Assembly: GCF_014359565.1 (NCBI RefSeq)
Contig: NZ_JACIZD010000013.1
Location: 1 to 63,666 of the forward strand
Direction of reading: 5' to 3'
DNA from: Immundisolibacter sp.
GTDB taxonomy: Bacteria; Pseudomonadota; Gammaproteobacteria; Immundisolibacterales; Immundisolibacteraceae
DNA length: 63,666 nucleotides
The position numbers and the translations under genes are program-made. Below the pieces are notes generated by a model. The model saw only the letters and a program-made list of their open reading frames with translations, had not been told where the DNA came from and searched no databases. This document shows positions 51,899-60,707 of this stretch, piece by piece; the stretch's first letter is position 1; each line of letters starts with the position of its first letter.

Positions 51899-53254
51899 TC
51901 ACAGCAGGCCGTCGGCTTCCAGCCCATCCTTGATGAACTGCTTCCAGGCCCGGTAGCCGCCGAAATAGACGGTCTCGTCCCAGGCGCCCATGGCACCCAT
52001 GAAACCGCTGTCCGGCTGGATGCCGATTTCCTGCGACAGTTCATCAGGGCCGGTGTGGTAGCCGGTCATGCCGCGCGCGGTGCCCTGCAGCCAGTCGAGC
52101 GCTTTGGCCCTGAAACCGAACTGGCAGTCCTCGTAGGCGATCGTATCGTCCGGCGTCGCCAGGCCCGAGGTGTTGAAGAAGTCCTCGTACTGGCGGATGC
52201 GGATCTCGCGCGCCGCGTCGCTCTCGCCCTTGGCGCCGATGCAGTAGATGGTCATCTCGGTCTTGTCCACCGACAGCGGCCGGATCACGCGCATCTGCAG
52301 CGAGGCGTTCTCGGCGAACTGCACGTTCGGGTAGATGGTCAGGTTGCGCGTGGCCAGCATCCACTTGGTCTTGGTCTCGCCGCAGCGGGCGACCGCCTCG
52401 TCCCTGTGCACGAACATGCCGCGCTCGTTCTCGAGCGGATTGGTGGCGTAGATGACGGCATGGCCGCGGGGGAAACAGGCGGTGCCGCCCTTGACCACGT
52501 CCATGACGTTGAAGTCGATGGACTTGACCTGCTTGTTGCGACTCTCGCCGGCCTTGCGGCGGCTGACGATGTTCATGAAGCTCGGGTGGCAGGAGGTCAG
52601 GTGGTAGGCGTCGATGCAGTTCTCGACCTGCATCTTCCAGTTGGCGTTGTAGGTGTAGCTGGACACGCCCGGGATGGCCTCGATGCCTTCCGGCCCCTGG
52701 TCCCACACCAGATCCAGCATTTTCTTCGCATCACCCAGGTGCTCGTCCAGGCTCGGCACATCGTCCGACAGGCTGGCGAACAGGAAGCCCCGGTACTGGC
52801 CGAACTTCACTTTCTTGAGGTTGTGGTCCAGCTTGTTGAACGGCTCGGCGTAGCAGCCGGCGTCCTGGTCCTTGATGTAGATGCACGCGCCGGCCGTGTC
52901 GAAGGCCCAGCCGTGGTACGAACACACCCACTGCTTGGCGTTGCCGTCGCGGTGGTGGGCGATGCGTGCACCCTTGTGCGAGCAGGAATTGATGAAGGCG
53001 CCCAGCTTGCCCTGCTTGTCGCGCGCCACGATGATCGGCTGGCGGCCGATCCAGGTGGTGAAGTAGTCGTTCGGGTTCGGTGCCTGGCTGTCCAGACCCA
53101 CGAACACCCAGTTGCGCTCGAAGATGTATTTCATCTCCAGCTCGAACACAGCCGGGTCGCGGTACAGGTCGCGGTGCACCCAGAACTCGCCCTGCTCGAC
53201 GTTGTCGACGATCAGGCGGTCGATGTCACTGAATTTGAGTTCGTTTGCTTTCAT
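51899..53254 (-). CDS. Rieske oxygenase alpha subunit A (cluster 2)
   Basis: A 451-residue alpha subunit. The Rieske ligands are Cys91, His93, Cys111 and His114 (CSHKG, CSYHGW). The catalytic iron is held by Asp215, His218 and His223 (ENCIDAYHLTSCHPSF). It is the same length as the upstream paralogue and shares long identical stretches, but residues 1-33, about 245-310 and 395-451 differ. The divergent parts include the substrate-pocket region, so the two probably handle different substrates or different positions on one substrate. Confidence 0.93.
   Translation of the reverse strand: MKANELKFSDIDRLIVDNVEQGEFWVHRDLYRDPAVFELEMKYIFERNWVFVGLDSQAPNPNDYFTTWIGRQPIIVARDKQGKLGAFINSCSHKGARIAHHRDGNAKQWVCSYHGWAFDTAGACIYIKDQDAGCYAEPFNKLDHNLKKVKFGQYRGFLFASLSDDVPSLDEHLGDAKKMLDLVWDQGPEGIEAIPGVSSYTYNANWKMQVENCIDAYHLTSCHPSFMNIVSRRKAGESRNKQVKSIDFNVMDVVKGGTACFPRGHAVIYATNPLENERGMFVHRDEAVARCGETKTKWMLATRNLTIYPNVQFAENASLQMRVIRPLSVDKTEMTIYCIGAKGESDAAREIRIRQYEDFFNTSGLATPDDTIAYEDCQFGFRAKALDWLQGTARGMTGYHTGPDELSQEIGIQPDSGFMGAMGAWDETVYFGGYRAWKQFIKDGLEADGLL
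52731..53162 (-). repeat. 432-bp near-identical block, copy A
   Basis: It matches 54131-54562 with a single mismatch that I can find (T at 53081, C at 54481). It encodes about residues 33-175 of both alpha subunits, including the whole Rieske domain. The flanks fall quickly to moderate identity. Confidence 0.92.
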
Positions 53255-53298
53255 GAGTGTCTTGCTCCGGTCAGACGTTGTTCCGGCTGGCGGGTGGA

Positions 53299-54654
53299 TC
53301 AGGCCGCGCCGTCGGCCGCCAACCCGTCCTTGATGAATTTCTTCCAGGCCCGGTAGCCGCCGAACATGACGGTCTCGTCCTGCATGGCGAAGGGGCCGGT
53401 CGAGCTGGTGGCGGGCGTGAAACCGATTTCGGCAGCCCGGTCGTCGGCGCCGGACACGACGTTGGTCATGCCACGGCAGTAGCCCTGCATCTGCGTCAGC
53501 ACGCCGGCCTTGAAACCAACCTGACAGTCCTCGTAGGCAATCGTGTCGTCCGGCGTAGCCATGCCCGAGGTGTTGAAGAAGTCCTCATACTGGCGGATGC
53601 GGATCTCGCGGGCCGCGTCGCTCTCGCCCTTGGCGCCGATGCAGTAGATGGTCATCTCGGTCTTGTCCACCGACAGCGGCCGGATCACCCGCATCTGCAG
53701 CGAGGCGTTCTCGGCGAACTGCACGTTCGGGTAGATGGTCAGGTTGCGCCCGGCATACATCCAGCGCGCCTTCTGTTCGCCGACGCGAGCCACGAGCTCG
53801 TCGTGATGCTGGTACAGGCCACGTTCCTGGGGCACCGGGTTGTCGAAAAAACCTACCGCGTGACCGCGCGGGAAGGTGTAGCCGCCGCCCTTGACCTGCG
53901 ACATGAGGTTGAAGTCGATCGACTTGACCTGCTTGTTGTCGCTTTCGCCGGCCTTGCGGCGGCTGACGATGTTCATGAAGCTCGGGTGGCAGGAGGTCAG
54001 GTGGTAGGCGTCGATGCAGTTCTCGATCTGCATCTTCCAGTTGGCGTTGTAGGTATAGCTGGACACGCCCGGAATGGCCTCGATGCCGTCCGGTCCCTGG
54101 TCCCACACCAGATCCAGCAGCTTCCTGGCTTCACCCAGGTGCTCGTCCAGGCTCGGCACATCGTCCGACAGGCTGGCGAACAGGAAGCCCCGGTACTGGC
54201 CGAACTTCACTTTCTTGAGGTTGTGGTCCAGCTTGTTGAACGGCTCGGCGTAGCAGCCGGCGTCCTGGTCCTTGATGTAGATGCACGCGCCGGCCGTGTC
54301 GAAGGCCCAGCCGTGGTACGAACACACCCACTGCTTGGCGTTGCCGTCGCGGTGGTGGGCGATGCGTGCACCCTTGTGCGAGCAGGAATTGATGAAGGCG
54401 CCCAGCTTGCCCTGCTTGTCGCGCGCCACGATGATCGGCTGGCGGCCGATCCAGGTGGTGAAGTAGTCGTTCGGGTTCGGCGCCTGGCTGTCCAGACCCA
54501 CGAACACCCAGTTGCGCTCGAAGATGTATTTCATCTCCAGCTCGAACACAGCCGGGTCGCGGAACACATCGCGGTGGACGCGAAATTCGCCCTGATCGGC
54601 CAGGTCAACGACCAATCGGTCAATGTCGGGCGCGGCCAAGTCGTTGGGTTTCAT
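53299..54654 (-). CDS. Rieske oxygenase alpha subunit B (cluster 2)
   Basis: A 451-residue paralogue of alpha A, starting MKPNDLAAPDIDRL. The iron ligands are the same. Residues about 245-300 (MSQVKGGGYTFPRGHAVGF) and the C-terminal 55 residues (FKAGVLTQMQGYCRGMTN) differ from A. It is the first gene of the cluster on this strand. A longer frame to 55143 is discarded because the ATG at 54654 matches alpha A. It is divergent from egtB. Confidence 0.93.
   Translation of the reverse strand: MKPNDLAAPDIDRLVVDLADQGEFRVHRDVFRDPAVFELEMKYIFERNWVFVGLDSQAPNPNDYFTTWIGRQPIIVARDKQGKLGAFINSCSHKGARIAHHRDGNAKQWVCSYHGWAFDTAGACIYIKDQDAGCYAEPFNKLDHNLKKVKFGQYRGFLFASLSDDVPSLDEHLGEARKLLDLVWDQGPDGIEAIPGVSSYTYNANWKMQIENCIDAYHLTSCHPSFMNIVSRRKAGESDNKQVKSIDFNLMSQVKGGGYTFPRGHAVGFFDNPVPQERGLYQHHDELVARVGEQKARWMYAGRNLTIYPNVQFAENASLQMRVIRPLSVDKTEMTIYCIGAKGESDAAREIRIRQYEDFFNTSGMATPDDTIAYEDCQVGFKAGVLTQMQGYCRGMTNVVSGADDRAAEIGFTPATSSTGPFAMQDETVMFGGYRAWKKFIKDGLAADGAA
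54131..54562 (-). repeat. 432-bp near-identical block, copy B
   Basis: The partner of 52731-53162 at a constant offset of 1400 bp. A second shorter conserved block (52161-52355 and 53561-53755) has only a few mismatches. Confidence 0.92.
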
Positions 54655-54928
54655 CGCTTTCCATCCCCTGCTTTGAATGCTGTCGGTGCGGCGACGCCAG
54701 TGTGCCCGTCGCCGAGCATCCGTTTGCTTCGGAACATCGACGGGTGCTGCGCCGGCATCCGTGCCGGGGCTGAACGTGACAAGTCTAACCGCCACCGACC
54801 CCATCCGGCGCAACCGGACGTCGTCGCGGTTATCGCGCATTTGCGCTGTGAGCGGGTTTCCGGATACTAGCACCAACGCCAAGTGCCACCAACGGCCATC
54901 TAAACGGCTGCACGAGGGGAAATCCCGC

Positions 54929-56227
54929 ATGGCGAGCATCGCCCACGCCAGCGCCTTTGCAGCGCACCCGGAACCCGCCGAACTGGCCGATCGCCTGCTG
55001 GCCGTGCGCCGGTTGACGCCGTCCCTGTGCGCGCCGCTCGCCGTCGAGGACATGGTGATCCAATCCATGCCGGACGTGAGCCCGCCCAAATGGCACCTGG
55101 CGCACACGAGCTGGTTTTTCGAGACCTTCCTGCTGGCGCCCAACCTGCCGGCGTATCGGCCGTTTCATCCCCGTTTCGGCTATCTGTTCAATTCCTACTA
55201 CAACCAGGTCGGGCCGTTTCATGCCCGCGCCCGGCGCGGCCTGCTGGCCCGGCCCACTACCGACGAAGTGCTCGCCTACCGGGCGCACGTGGACCGCCAC
55301 CTGACAGCCCTGCTGGACACACTGGACCCAGCCGGCTGGGCGCGCCTGGCGCCGCTGCTGGAGCTGGGCCTCAACCACGAGCAGCAGCACCAGGAGCTGC
55401 TGCTGATGGACGTGAAGCACAACTTCCACGCCAATCCGCTGCGCCCGGCCTATCGCGAGGATCTGCTGCAGATCGCTGCGGAGGACGCCGCGGGCGCAGT
55501 CAACTTCCTGTCATGCGACGGCGGCATGGTCGAGGTCGGACACGACGGACCGGGCTTCGCCTTCGACAACGAAACACCGCGCCACCGCGTTTTCCTGCAG
55601 CCGTATCGTCTGGCCGATCGCATGGTGACCTGTGGCGAATACCTCGATTTCGTCACCGCGGGCGGTTATCAAACGCCCGAACTGTGGCTGTCGGACGGCT
55701 GGGCTACGGTGCAGGCGCGCGGCTGGACCGCGCCGCTGTACTGGGAGCAGGGCGAAGACGGCTGGCAGGTATTCACCCTGGGCGGCCTGAGTGCCCTCGA
55801 TCCGGCCACGCCGGTGAGCCACCTGAGTTTCTACGAGGCGGATGCCTATGCCCGCTTCGCCGGCCGGCGCCTGCCGACCGAGTTCGAATGGGAAGCGGCC
55901 GCCCGAACGATCGCCGCTCCGGCCGGCGGCAATTTTCTGGACCAGGACCGGCTCGAGCCCCGGCCGGCCGCGGCCCGCGCCGGCTTCAAGCAGATGTTCG
56001 GCGACGTCTGGGAGTGGACCGCCAGCGCCTACCTGCCCTACCCGCGCTACCGGCCGGCCGCGGGCGCGGTCGGCGAGTACAACGGTAAATTCATGTCCGG
56101 CCAGATGGTGCTGCGCGGCGGTTGCTGCCTGACGCCGGCCGATCACCTGCGCGCCACCTACCGCAATTTCTTCCCCCCCGACGCGCGCTGGGCCTGCGCC
56201 GGCCTGCGCCTGGCAGACGACCTATGA
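54929..56227 (+). CDS. egtB: Ergothioneine sulfoxide synthase EgtB
   Basis: A 432-residue non-haem iron enzyme joining hercynine to a thiol donor. The N-terminal DinB-like domain provides the iron ligands: the HX3HXE motif (NHEQQHQE, His150, His154, Glu156) and His56/His59 (WHLAHTSWFF). The C-terminal formylglycine-generating-enzyme-like domain has FEWEAAARTI and FGDVWEWTASAYLP. An AGGGGA site precedes the ATG. It overlaps egtD by ATGA. The 54655-54928 gap should hold its promoter. Confidence 0.95.
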   Translation: MASIAHASAFAAHPEPAELADRLLAVRRLTPSLCAPLAVEDMVIQSMPDVSPPKWHLAHTSWFFETFLLAPNLPAYRPFHPRFGYLFNSYYNQVGPFHARARRGLLARPTTDEVLAYRAHVDRHLTALLDTLDPAGWARLAPLLELGLNHEQQHQELLLMDVKHNFHANPLRPAYREDLLQIAAEDAAGAVNFLSCDGGMVEVGHDGPGFAFDNETPRHRVFLQPYRLADRMVTCGEYLDFVTAGGYQTPELWLSDGWATVQARGWTAPLYWEQGEDGWQVFTLGGLSALDPATPVSHLSFYEADAYARFAGRRLPTEFEWEAAARTIAAPAGGNFLDQDRLEPRPAAARAGFKQMFGDVWEWTASAYLPYPRYRPAAGAVGEYNGKFMSGQMVLRGGCCLTPADHLRATYRNFFPPDARWACAGLRLADDL

Positions 56228-57189
56228 ACACACTCGCCAAACTGCGCCTGCACGACCTGGCGCCGGAACAGGAGGACTTTCGCACCGCCGTGCTGGAAGG
56301 CCTGGCCAAGCCGCACAAGAGCCTGCCGTGCAAGTTCTTTTATGACGATGTGGGCTCCGCCCTGTTCGATCGGATTTGCGAACTGCCGGAGTACTACCCG
56401 ACGCGCACCGAGATCGGCATCCTCACCGAAGCGGCGTCCGAGATCGCCGCCCTGGCCGGGCGTGGCGGGGTGCTGGTGGAATACGGCAGTGGCAGCAGTC
56501 TTAAAACCCGCTTGCTGCTTGATGCCCTGGCGCCGGATGTCTACATGCCGATCGACATCTCGCGTCAGCACATGCTGGGCGCCTGCCACGCGCTGGCGCG
56601 GGACTATCCGGCCCTGCACCTGATGGCCGTGTGCGCCGACTACACGCGGCCGTTCACGCTGCCGCGCGTGGCGCGCGGCGGGCAGCGCCGGCTGGCGTTC
56701 TTCCCCGGCTCCAGCATCGGCAACTTCGCGCCGCTGGAGGCGCTGCGGTTCCTCAAGAACGTCGCCCAGCAACTGGACCCTGGCGATGGCCTGCTGATCG
56801 GCGTGGACCTGAAGAAAGACCCGGCCATCCTGAACGCCGCCTACAACGACGCCGCCGGCGTCACCGCCGCCTTCAACCTGAACCTGCTGGCTCGCTGCAA
56901 CCGCGAACTGGGTGCCGATTTCGACCTGGACGCCTTTGCCCACCGCGCCTTCTACAACGCGGCTGCCGGGCGCATCGAAATGCACCTGGACAGCCTGCGT
57001 GCGCAGACCGTACGGGTGGCCGGACAGCGGTTCGCCTTCAGCGCCGGCGAGTCCATCCATACCGAGAACTCGTACAAGTACCGACCCGACGAGTTCCGGC
57101 ACCTGGCCACGCAGGCCGGTTTCGCGCCCGTGCAGACCTGGACCGACGCCGCCGACCTGTTCGGCGTGCTCTATTTGCGGCGCCTGTGA
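56224..57189 (+). CDS. egtD: L-histidine N-alpha-methyltransferase EgtD
   Basis: A 321-residue SAM-dependent enzyme that trimethylates histidine to hercynine. KSLPCKFFYDDVGSALFDRI, EYYPTRTEIGIL, YGSGSSLKTRLLL (SAM loop) and FFPGSSIGNFAP are the family motifs. SIHTENSYKY near the C-terminus binds histidine. With EgtB it completes the short ergothioneine route; the final C-S lyase (EgtE) is not adjacent. Confidence 0.95.
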   Translation: MNTLAKLRLHDLAPEQEDFRTAVLEGLAKPHKSLPCKFFYDDVGSALFDRICELPEYYPTRTEIGILTEAASEIAALAGRGGVLVEYGSGSSLKTRLLLDALAPDVYMPIDISRQHMLGACHALARDYPALHLMAVCADYTRPFTLPRVARGGQRRLAFFPGSSIGNFAPLEALRFLKNVAQQLDPGDGLLIGVDLKKDPAILNAAYNDAAGVTAAFNLNLLARCNRELGADFDLDAFAHRAFYNAAAGRIEMHLDSLRAQTVRVAGQRFAFSAGESIHTENSYKYRPDEFRHLATQAGFAPVQTWTDAADLFGVLYLRRL

Positions 57190-57219
57190 AACGCGCCGCT
57201 CAAACGGCCGCCAGCATCG

Positions 57220-57813
57220 TCAGGAAAGATCGCGCAGCAGGCCCACGCCCAGGCCTTCGATCACGAACTCGTGCTTGCGTGGGTCAATCTCAATCGGCGC
57301 GAAATCCGGATTTGCCGCCAGCAACGTGACCTTGCCGCCCTTGCGCTGGAAGCGCTTGACGGTCACCTCGCCATCGATGCGCGCCACCACCAGATCGCCG
57401 TTGTTGGCCTTGGGCGTGGCATGCACCGCCAGCAGATCGCCGTCCAAGATGCCGGCGTCGCGCATGCTAAGTCCGCTGACCCGCAGCAGGTAATCGGCCT
57501 TCGGACTGAACAGCGTGCCGCTGAGCGCGCGCGCGCCCTGCAGGTTCTCCTCGGCCAGCAACGGACTGCCGGCCGCGACCTGCCCGACCACCGGCAATCC
57601 GGTCGACTGCTTCAGGCGAATGCCGCGCGAGGTGCCGGCCATCAGATCGATGGCGCCCTTGCGCGCCAGCGCCCGCAGGTGCTGCTCGGCGGCATTGATG
57701 GAACGAAACCCGAACTGGCGGGCGATTTCCACCCGCGTCGGCGGCATGCCGGCCTCCGTCACGGACGCGGTGATGAAGTCCAGAACCTGTTGTTGTCGTA
57801 CGGTCAGTTTCAT
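57220..57813 (-). CDS. lexA: SOS repressor LexA
   Basis: A 197-residue repressor. The winged helix contains [20 protein letters not shown], very close to E. coli LexA. The self-cleavage bond is Ala81-Gly82 (QVAAGSP), with the catalytic Ser116 (SGLSM) and Lys153 (VTVKRF). The start MKLTVRQQQ at 57813 is preferred to one 12 codons upstream. It is convergent with egtD and divergent from the cytochrome gene. A palindrome 35 bp upstream may be its operator. Confidence 0.96.
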   Translation of the reverse strand: MKLTVRQQQVLDFITASVTEAGMPPTRVEIARQFGFRSINAAEQHLRALARKGAIDLMAGTSRGIRLKQSTGLPVVGQVAAGSPLLAEENLQGARALSGTLFSPKADYLLRVSGLSMRDAGILDGDLLAVHATPKANNGDLVVARIDGEVTVKRFQRKGGKVTLLAANPDFAPIEIDPRKHEFVIEGLGVGLLRDLS

Positions 57814-57847
57814 GTGAACAACCCCATTCGGCGATGGCGCAGCGCGC

Positions 57848-57863
57848 ATTAGATAACGCTAAT
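57848..57863. promoter_or_regulatory. Candidate LexA operator
   Basis: ATTAG-ATAACG-CTAAT is a perfect 5-bp inverted repeat with a 6-bp spacer, 35 bp upstream of the lexA ATG. It does not have the E. coli CTGT-N8-ACAG pattern but recalls the TTAG-N6-type sites described for Xanthomonad LexA. The rest of the 57814-58120 gap holds no further gene. Confidence 0.5.
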
Positions 57864-58120
57864 GAATGTTTCCACAAATGCTGCGCATGACCCTGTCCAA
57901 AGGTTCAATCCCGTCGCCGTCCCGACACCCGCGACAACACGCATCTGGCAGCCGATTACCTGGAACGCCGCGGCCGATGGATGTTCATCGGCCGGCTCGC
58001 CGCGGTCAGGCAGTCAGACTGATGACCGCTCTGGCGGAAAATGGCGTGTCCGTAGCCCTTGCCTACCGCACACGGGCACGCGAACAGCAACTTCGACGAA
58101 CCCCAAAACAGGGCACGTCC

Positions 58121-58627
58121 ATGAGACATCGATACTTGGTCTTGATTGCCGTTGCAGCCGGACTAACGCTCGGGCTGTCCCCACGGGCACGCGCCGAGGC
58201 GTCGACGCGCCAGCCACAACCGGACGCCCCGACGGCCAGCTACAGTCCGGGCGTCGGCGACCTGATGACCGGCGGGGTGCAGCCGCACCACATCAAGCTG
58301 GGTCTGGCCGGCCAGGCGGGCAACTGGCCGCTCGCCGCCTACGAGCTTGACGAGATCAAGGAATCCCTGGACGACGTGAAAAGCCTGCACCCAGCGTGGC
58401 ACGACCTGCCGCTGGCAACGTGGATCGACACGTGGATGGCCAAACCGCTCGCGGCCGTGGAAGGCGCCATCGTTAGTCGGGACGCTCAGCGTTTTACGGC
58501 CGCCTTGCGGCGGCTCGATGATGGCTGCAACGCCTGCCACCGGGACAGCGGCCGCGGCTTCATCGTCATTCGTGCGCCGCAGGGCTCATCGTTTTCGGAC
58601 CAGGATTTCCGGCCGGCGCAGCCCTAA
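58121..58627 (+). CDS. Periplasmic monohaem cytochrome-like protein
   Basis: A 168-residue protein with a signal peptide (LVLIAVAAGLTLGLSPRARA-EA). A mostly helical body is followed by one haem motif, CNACH, about 32 residues before the C-terminus (DDGCNACHRDSGRGF). The late CxxCH in a helical protein recalls cytochrome c'-like folds, but I cannot assign a subfamily. An in-frame upstream ATG at 57866 is unlikely because the signal peptide begins at 58121. Confidence 0.75.
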   Translation: MRHRYLVLIAVAAGLTLGLSPRARAEASTRQPQPDAPTASYSPGVGDLMTGGVQPHHIKLGLAGQAGNWPLAAYELDEIKESLDDVKSLHPAWHDLPLATWIDTWMAKPLAAVEGAIVSRDAQRFTAALRRLDDGCNACHRDSGRGFIVIRAPQGSSFSDQDFRPAQP

Positions 58628-58762
58628 TCCCGGCGCGTTACGGCTGGCGCCGGCAGCTGGGTCCAGCGGCGAACGGCGTGGTGGCGAGCGCCAGCTTTTT
58701 CGGCTGATGACGCACTGATTTATTCAGCATCTCCCTCAAATGGCCGCCGGGTCACCCTGCGC

Positions 58763-60532
58763 TCAGGCCGCCGCAGGCAGTGTGTGCCGTGCCAGGAAGC
58801 GGGCCGCGCCTTCGGCGCCCATGTAACGACGCAGCAGGCGCGGGTCGCTGCGCCGCAGGTCCACCAGCAGCAGCGCATCCAGCACATCGCCGAAGGCGCG
58901 GTCGACGTTCCAGGCCAGCACCTGGCCGTTCAGCTTCAGGTAGTGGCGCAGCAGCACCGGCAGGCCCTTGCCGTCGTCCTCGATGGCCGAGACCAGGTTG
59001 GCCACCGCGTCCACGTCCTGCAGCAGCCGCGCCACGGCTGCCTCGCCCAGGCCCGGCAGCCGCGGCGGCCGGTAATTGCCGCGCACGGCGCCGGCCAGTT
59101 CCGCACTCGCGCAGTAGCGGCCGAGGTAATGGGCCATCAGCCCGCGCGACTGGTCGCTGTAGGTGCGGGCAATGCTGACCGGGCCTAGCAGCTTGGTGTA
59201 CTGCGGGTTGGCCACCAGGTAGCGGCCGATGCCCTGCCACAGCAGCAGCAGCGGCTGAAAATCGCGCTGGTAGTCGCCGGCCACGAACGAGCGCCCGAGC
59301 TCCAGCGCCGATCCCAAGGCCAGCAAGGCGCCGCGCCGGAAGCGGAACAGGCTGGCCACGTACAGGCCGCGCTCGCCGCGCTCGGCCAGCACCCGATCGA
59401 TCGGCGCCAGGCGATAGGCACCGGCCAGCCGCCCCTGGGCGTGGTCCCACAGCCACAGGTGCAGGTAGTGCCGATCGAAATCATCCAGATCGAGCGCCTT
59501 GCCGCTGCCCTCGCCGGCGGCCCGGAAGGTCAGCTCGCGCTGGCGGCCGATTTCCTGCAGCAGGCCCGGAATCTGCGCCGCGCAGGTCAGGTAAACCGCA
59601 AAGTTGCCCTGCTCCAGCAGACAGGCGTCGGCCGGCAAGGCGGCGACTTCGGCGCACAGCGACGGCGCCGGCGGCGCGGCGCTCACCGGCGCCGCGCGCA
59701 GCGGGCCGGGCTTGGCATCCAGCCGCGGCGCCAGGGCATAGACCTTCAGCCGCAGCCAGGCGGTGCGCTGGGCGTCGTCCGGCAACCATTCCAGATCGCG
59801 CGCGGCGATCGGCCGGCCAAGCTCGACACGCAGCGTGCGCCGCTGGCTGCGCAGCAGCTCGCGCGCCAACAGCGCGGTGCGCAAATGCGGCGACACCAGC
59901 CCGGCCAGCTGAAAGCCGGCGCTGTTGCGACCGGCGACGAACACCGGCAACACCGCCGCCCCGCTGCGACGCACCAGCCAGGACACGGTCGGCTGCCAGG
60001 ACGGATCGGTCACGGCCCGCGCGCGCAGGTGCCAATGCGACACCGCCCCGGCCGGAAACACCAGCAGCGCGCCGCCGCCTTTGAGCCAAGCCAGCGCCTG
60101 GCGCAGCGGCACGTGATTGCGGCGCGCCGCCGCCGGGCCGGCGAACGGATCGACATGGATCAGCAGCGAATCGAGTTCCGGCACCCGCCCCAGCAGGTGA
60201 TTGGCGAGGATGCGCAGGTCCGGCCGCCGCTGGCGCAGCGCCTGCGCCAGGGCCATACCCTCCACGCCGCCGAAGGGATGATTCGCCACCACCACCAGCG
60301 GCCCGCTGCCGGGCACCTGGGCCAGGCGCTGCGGGTCCAGCTCGCAGCGCACGCCGAGCGTGGCCAAGGCGGTGTCCAGAAAATCGCCGGCCGCCGGCGC
60401 GCGCCGGGCGCGCTGGTACATGCCATTCAGGCGCGACAGGCCGGTCAGGCGGTTGGCGGCGGCCAGCAGCGGTTGTGTGAGAAGACCGGCAAAACCCGGC
60501 AGACGGGGCAGCAACAGGGCCGGTTCGGGCAT
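58763..60532 (-). CDS. olsF: OlsF-like bifunctional acyltransferase
   Basis: A 589-residue fusion. The N-terminal acyltransferase domain has NHPFGGVEGMAL (residues 84-95), LLGRVPELDSLL and VFPAGAVSHW, typical of the PlsC/OlsA-like lysolipid acyltransferases. The C-terminal GNAT/haemolysin-like domain (LAGAYRLAP, LYVASLFRFRRG, ELGRSFVAGDYQ) resembles OlsB, which attaches a 3-hydroxyacyl group to ornithine. Such fusions (OlsF) make ornithine lipids, the likely product here, often under phosphate limitation. No Pho box is evident. Confidence 0.82.
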   Translation of the reverse strand: MPEPALLLPRLPGFAGLLTQPLLAAANRLTGLSRLNGMYQRARRAPAAGDFLDTALATLGVRCELDPQRLAQVPGSGPLVVVANHPFGGVEGMALAQALRQRRPDLRILANHLLGRVPELDSLLIHVDPFAGPAAARRNHVPLRQALAWLKGGGALLVFPAGAVSHWHLRARAVTDPSWQPTVSWLVRRSGAAVLPVFVAGRNSAGFQLAGLVSPHLRTALLARELLRSQRRTLRVELGRPIAARDLEWLPDDAQRTAWLRLKVYALAPRLDAKPGPLRAAPVSAAPPAPSLCAEVAALPADACLLEQGNFAVYLTCAAQIPGLLQEIGRQRELTFRAAGEGSGKALDLDDFDRHYLHLWLWDHAQGRLAGAYRLAPIDRVLAERGERGLYVASLFRFRRGALLALGSALELGRSFVAGDYQRDFQPLLLLWQGIGRYLVANPQYTKLLGPVSIARTYSDQSRGLMAHYLGRYCASAELAGAVRGNYRPPRLPGLGEAAVARLLQDVDAVANLVSAIEDDGKGLPVLLRHYLKLNGQVLAWNVDRAFGDVLDALLLVDLRRSDPRLLRRYMGAEGAARFLARHTLPAAA

Positions 60533-60707
60533 GGCGTCGAAGAGTCCCGTGGCGCTTTCCGATCGAAAGCGCCGCGCATGCTGGAACCTGCCCGTGACCG
60601 GCCGTTGACGGATCGGTGACGAAACCGCGACACCCGGGCCGTCGGCACGCTGCGTGCTAGCATCCAGGCGGTTTTTGAACCGTCACAATCCCGTCCGAGG
60701 ACCGCCC

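Noticed and set aside
53299-55143. Extended 614-codon start for the second Rieske alpha
   Set aside because: The extension crosses the divergent promoter region and into egtB; the ATG at 54654 matches the paralogue.
60610-60707. preQ1 riboswitch upstream of yhhQ
   Set aside because: A small hairpin is present, but the preQ1-I/II conserved bases are not.
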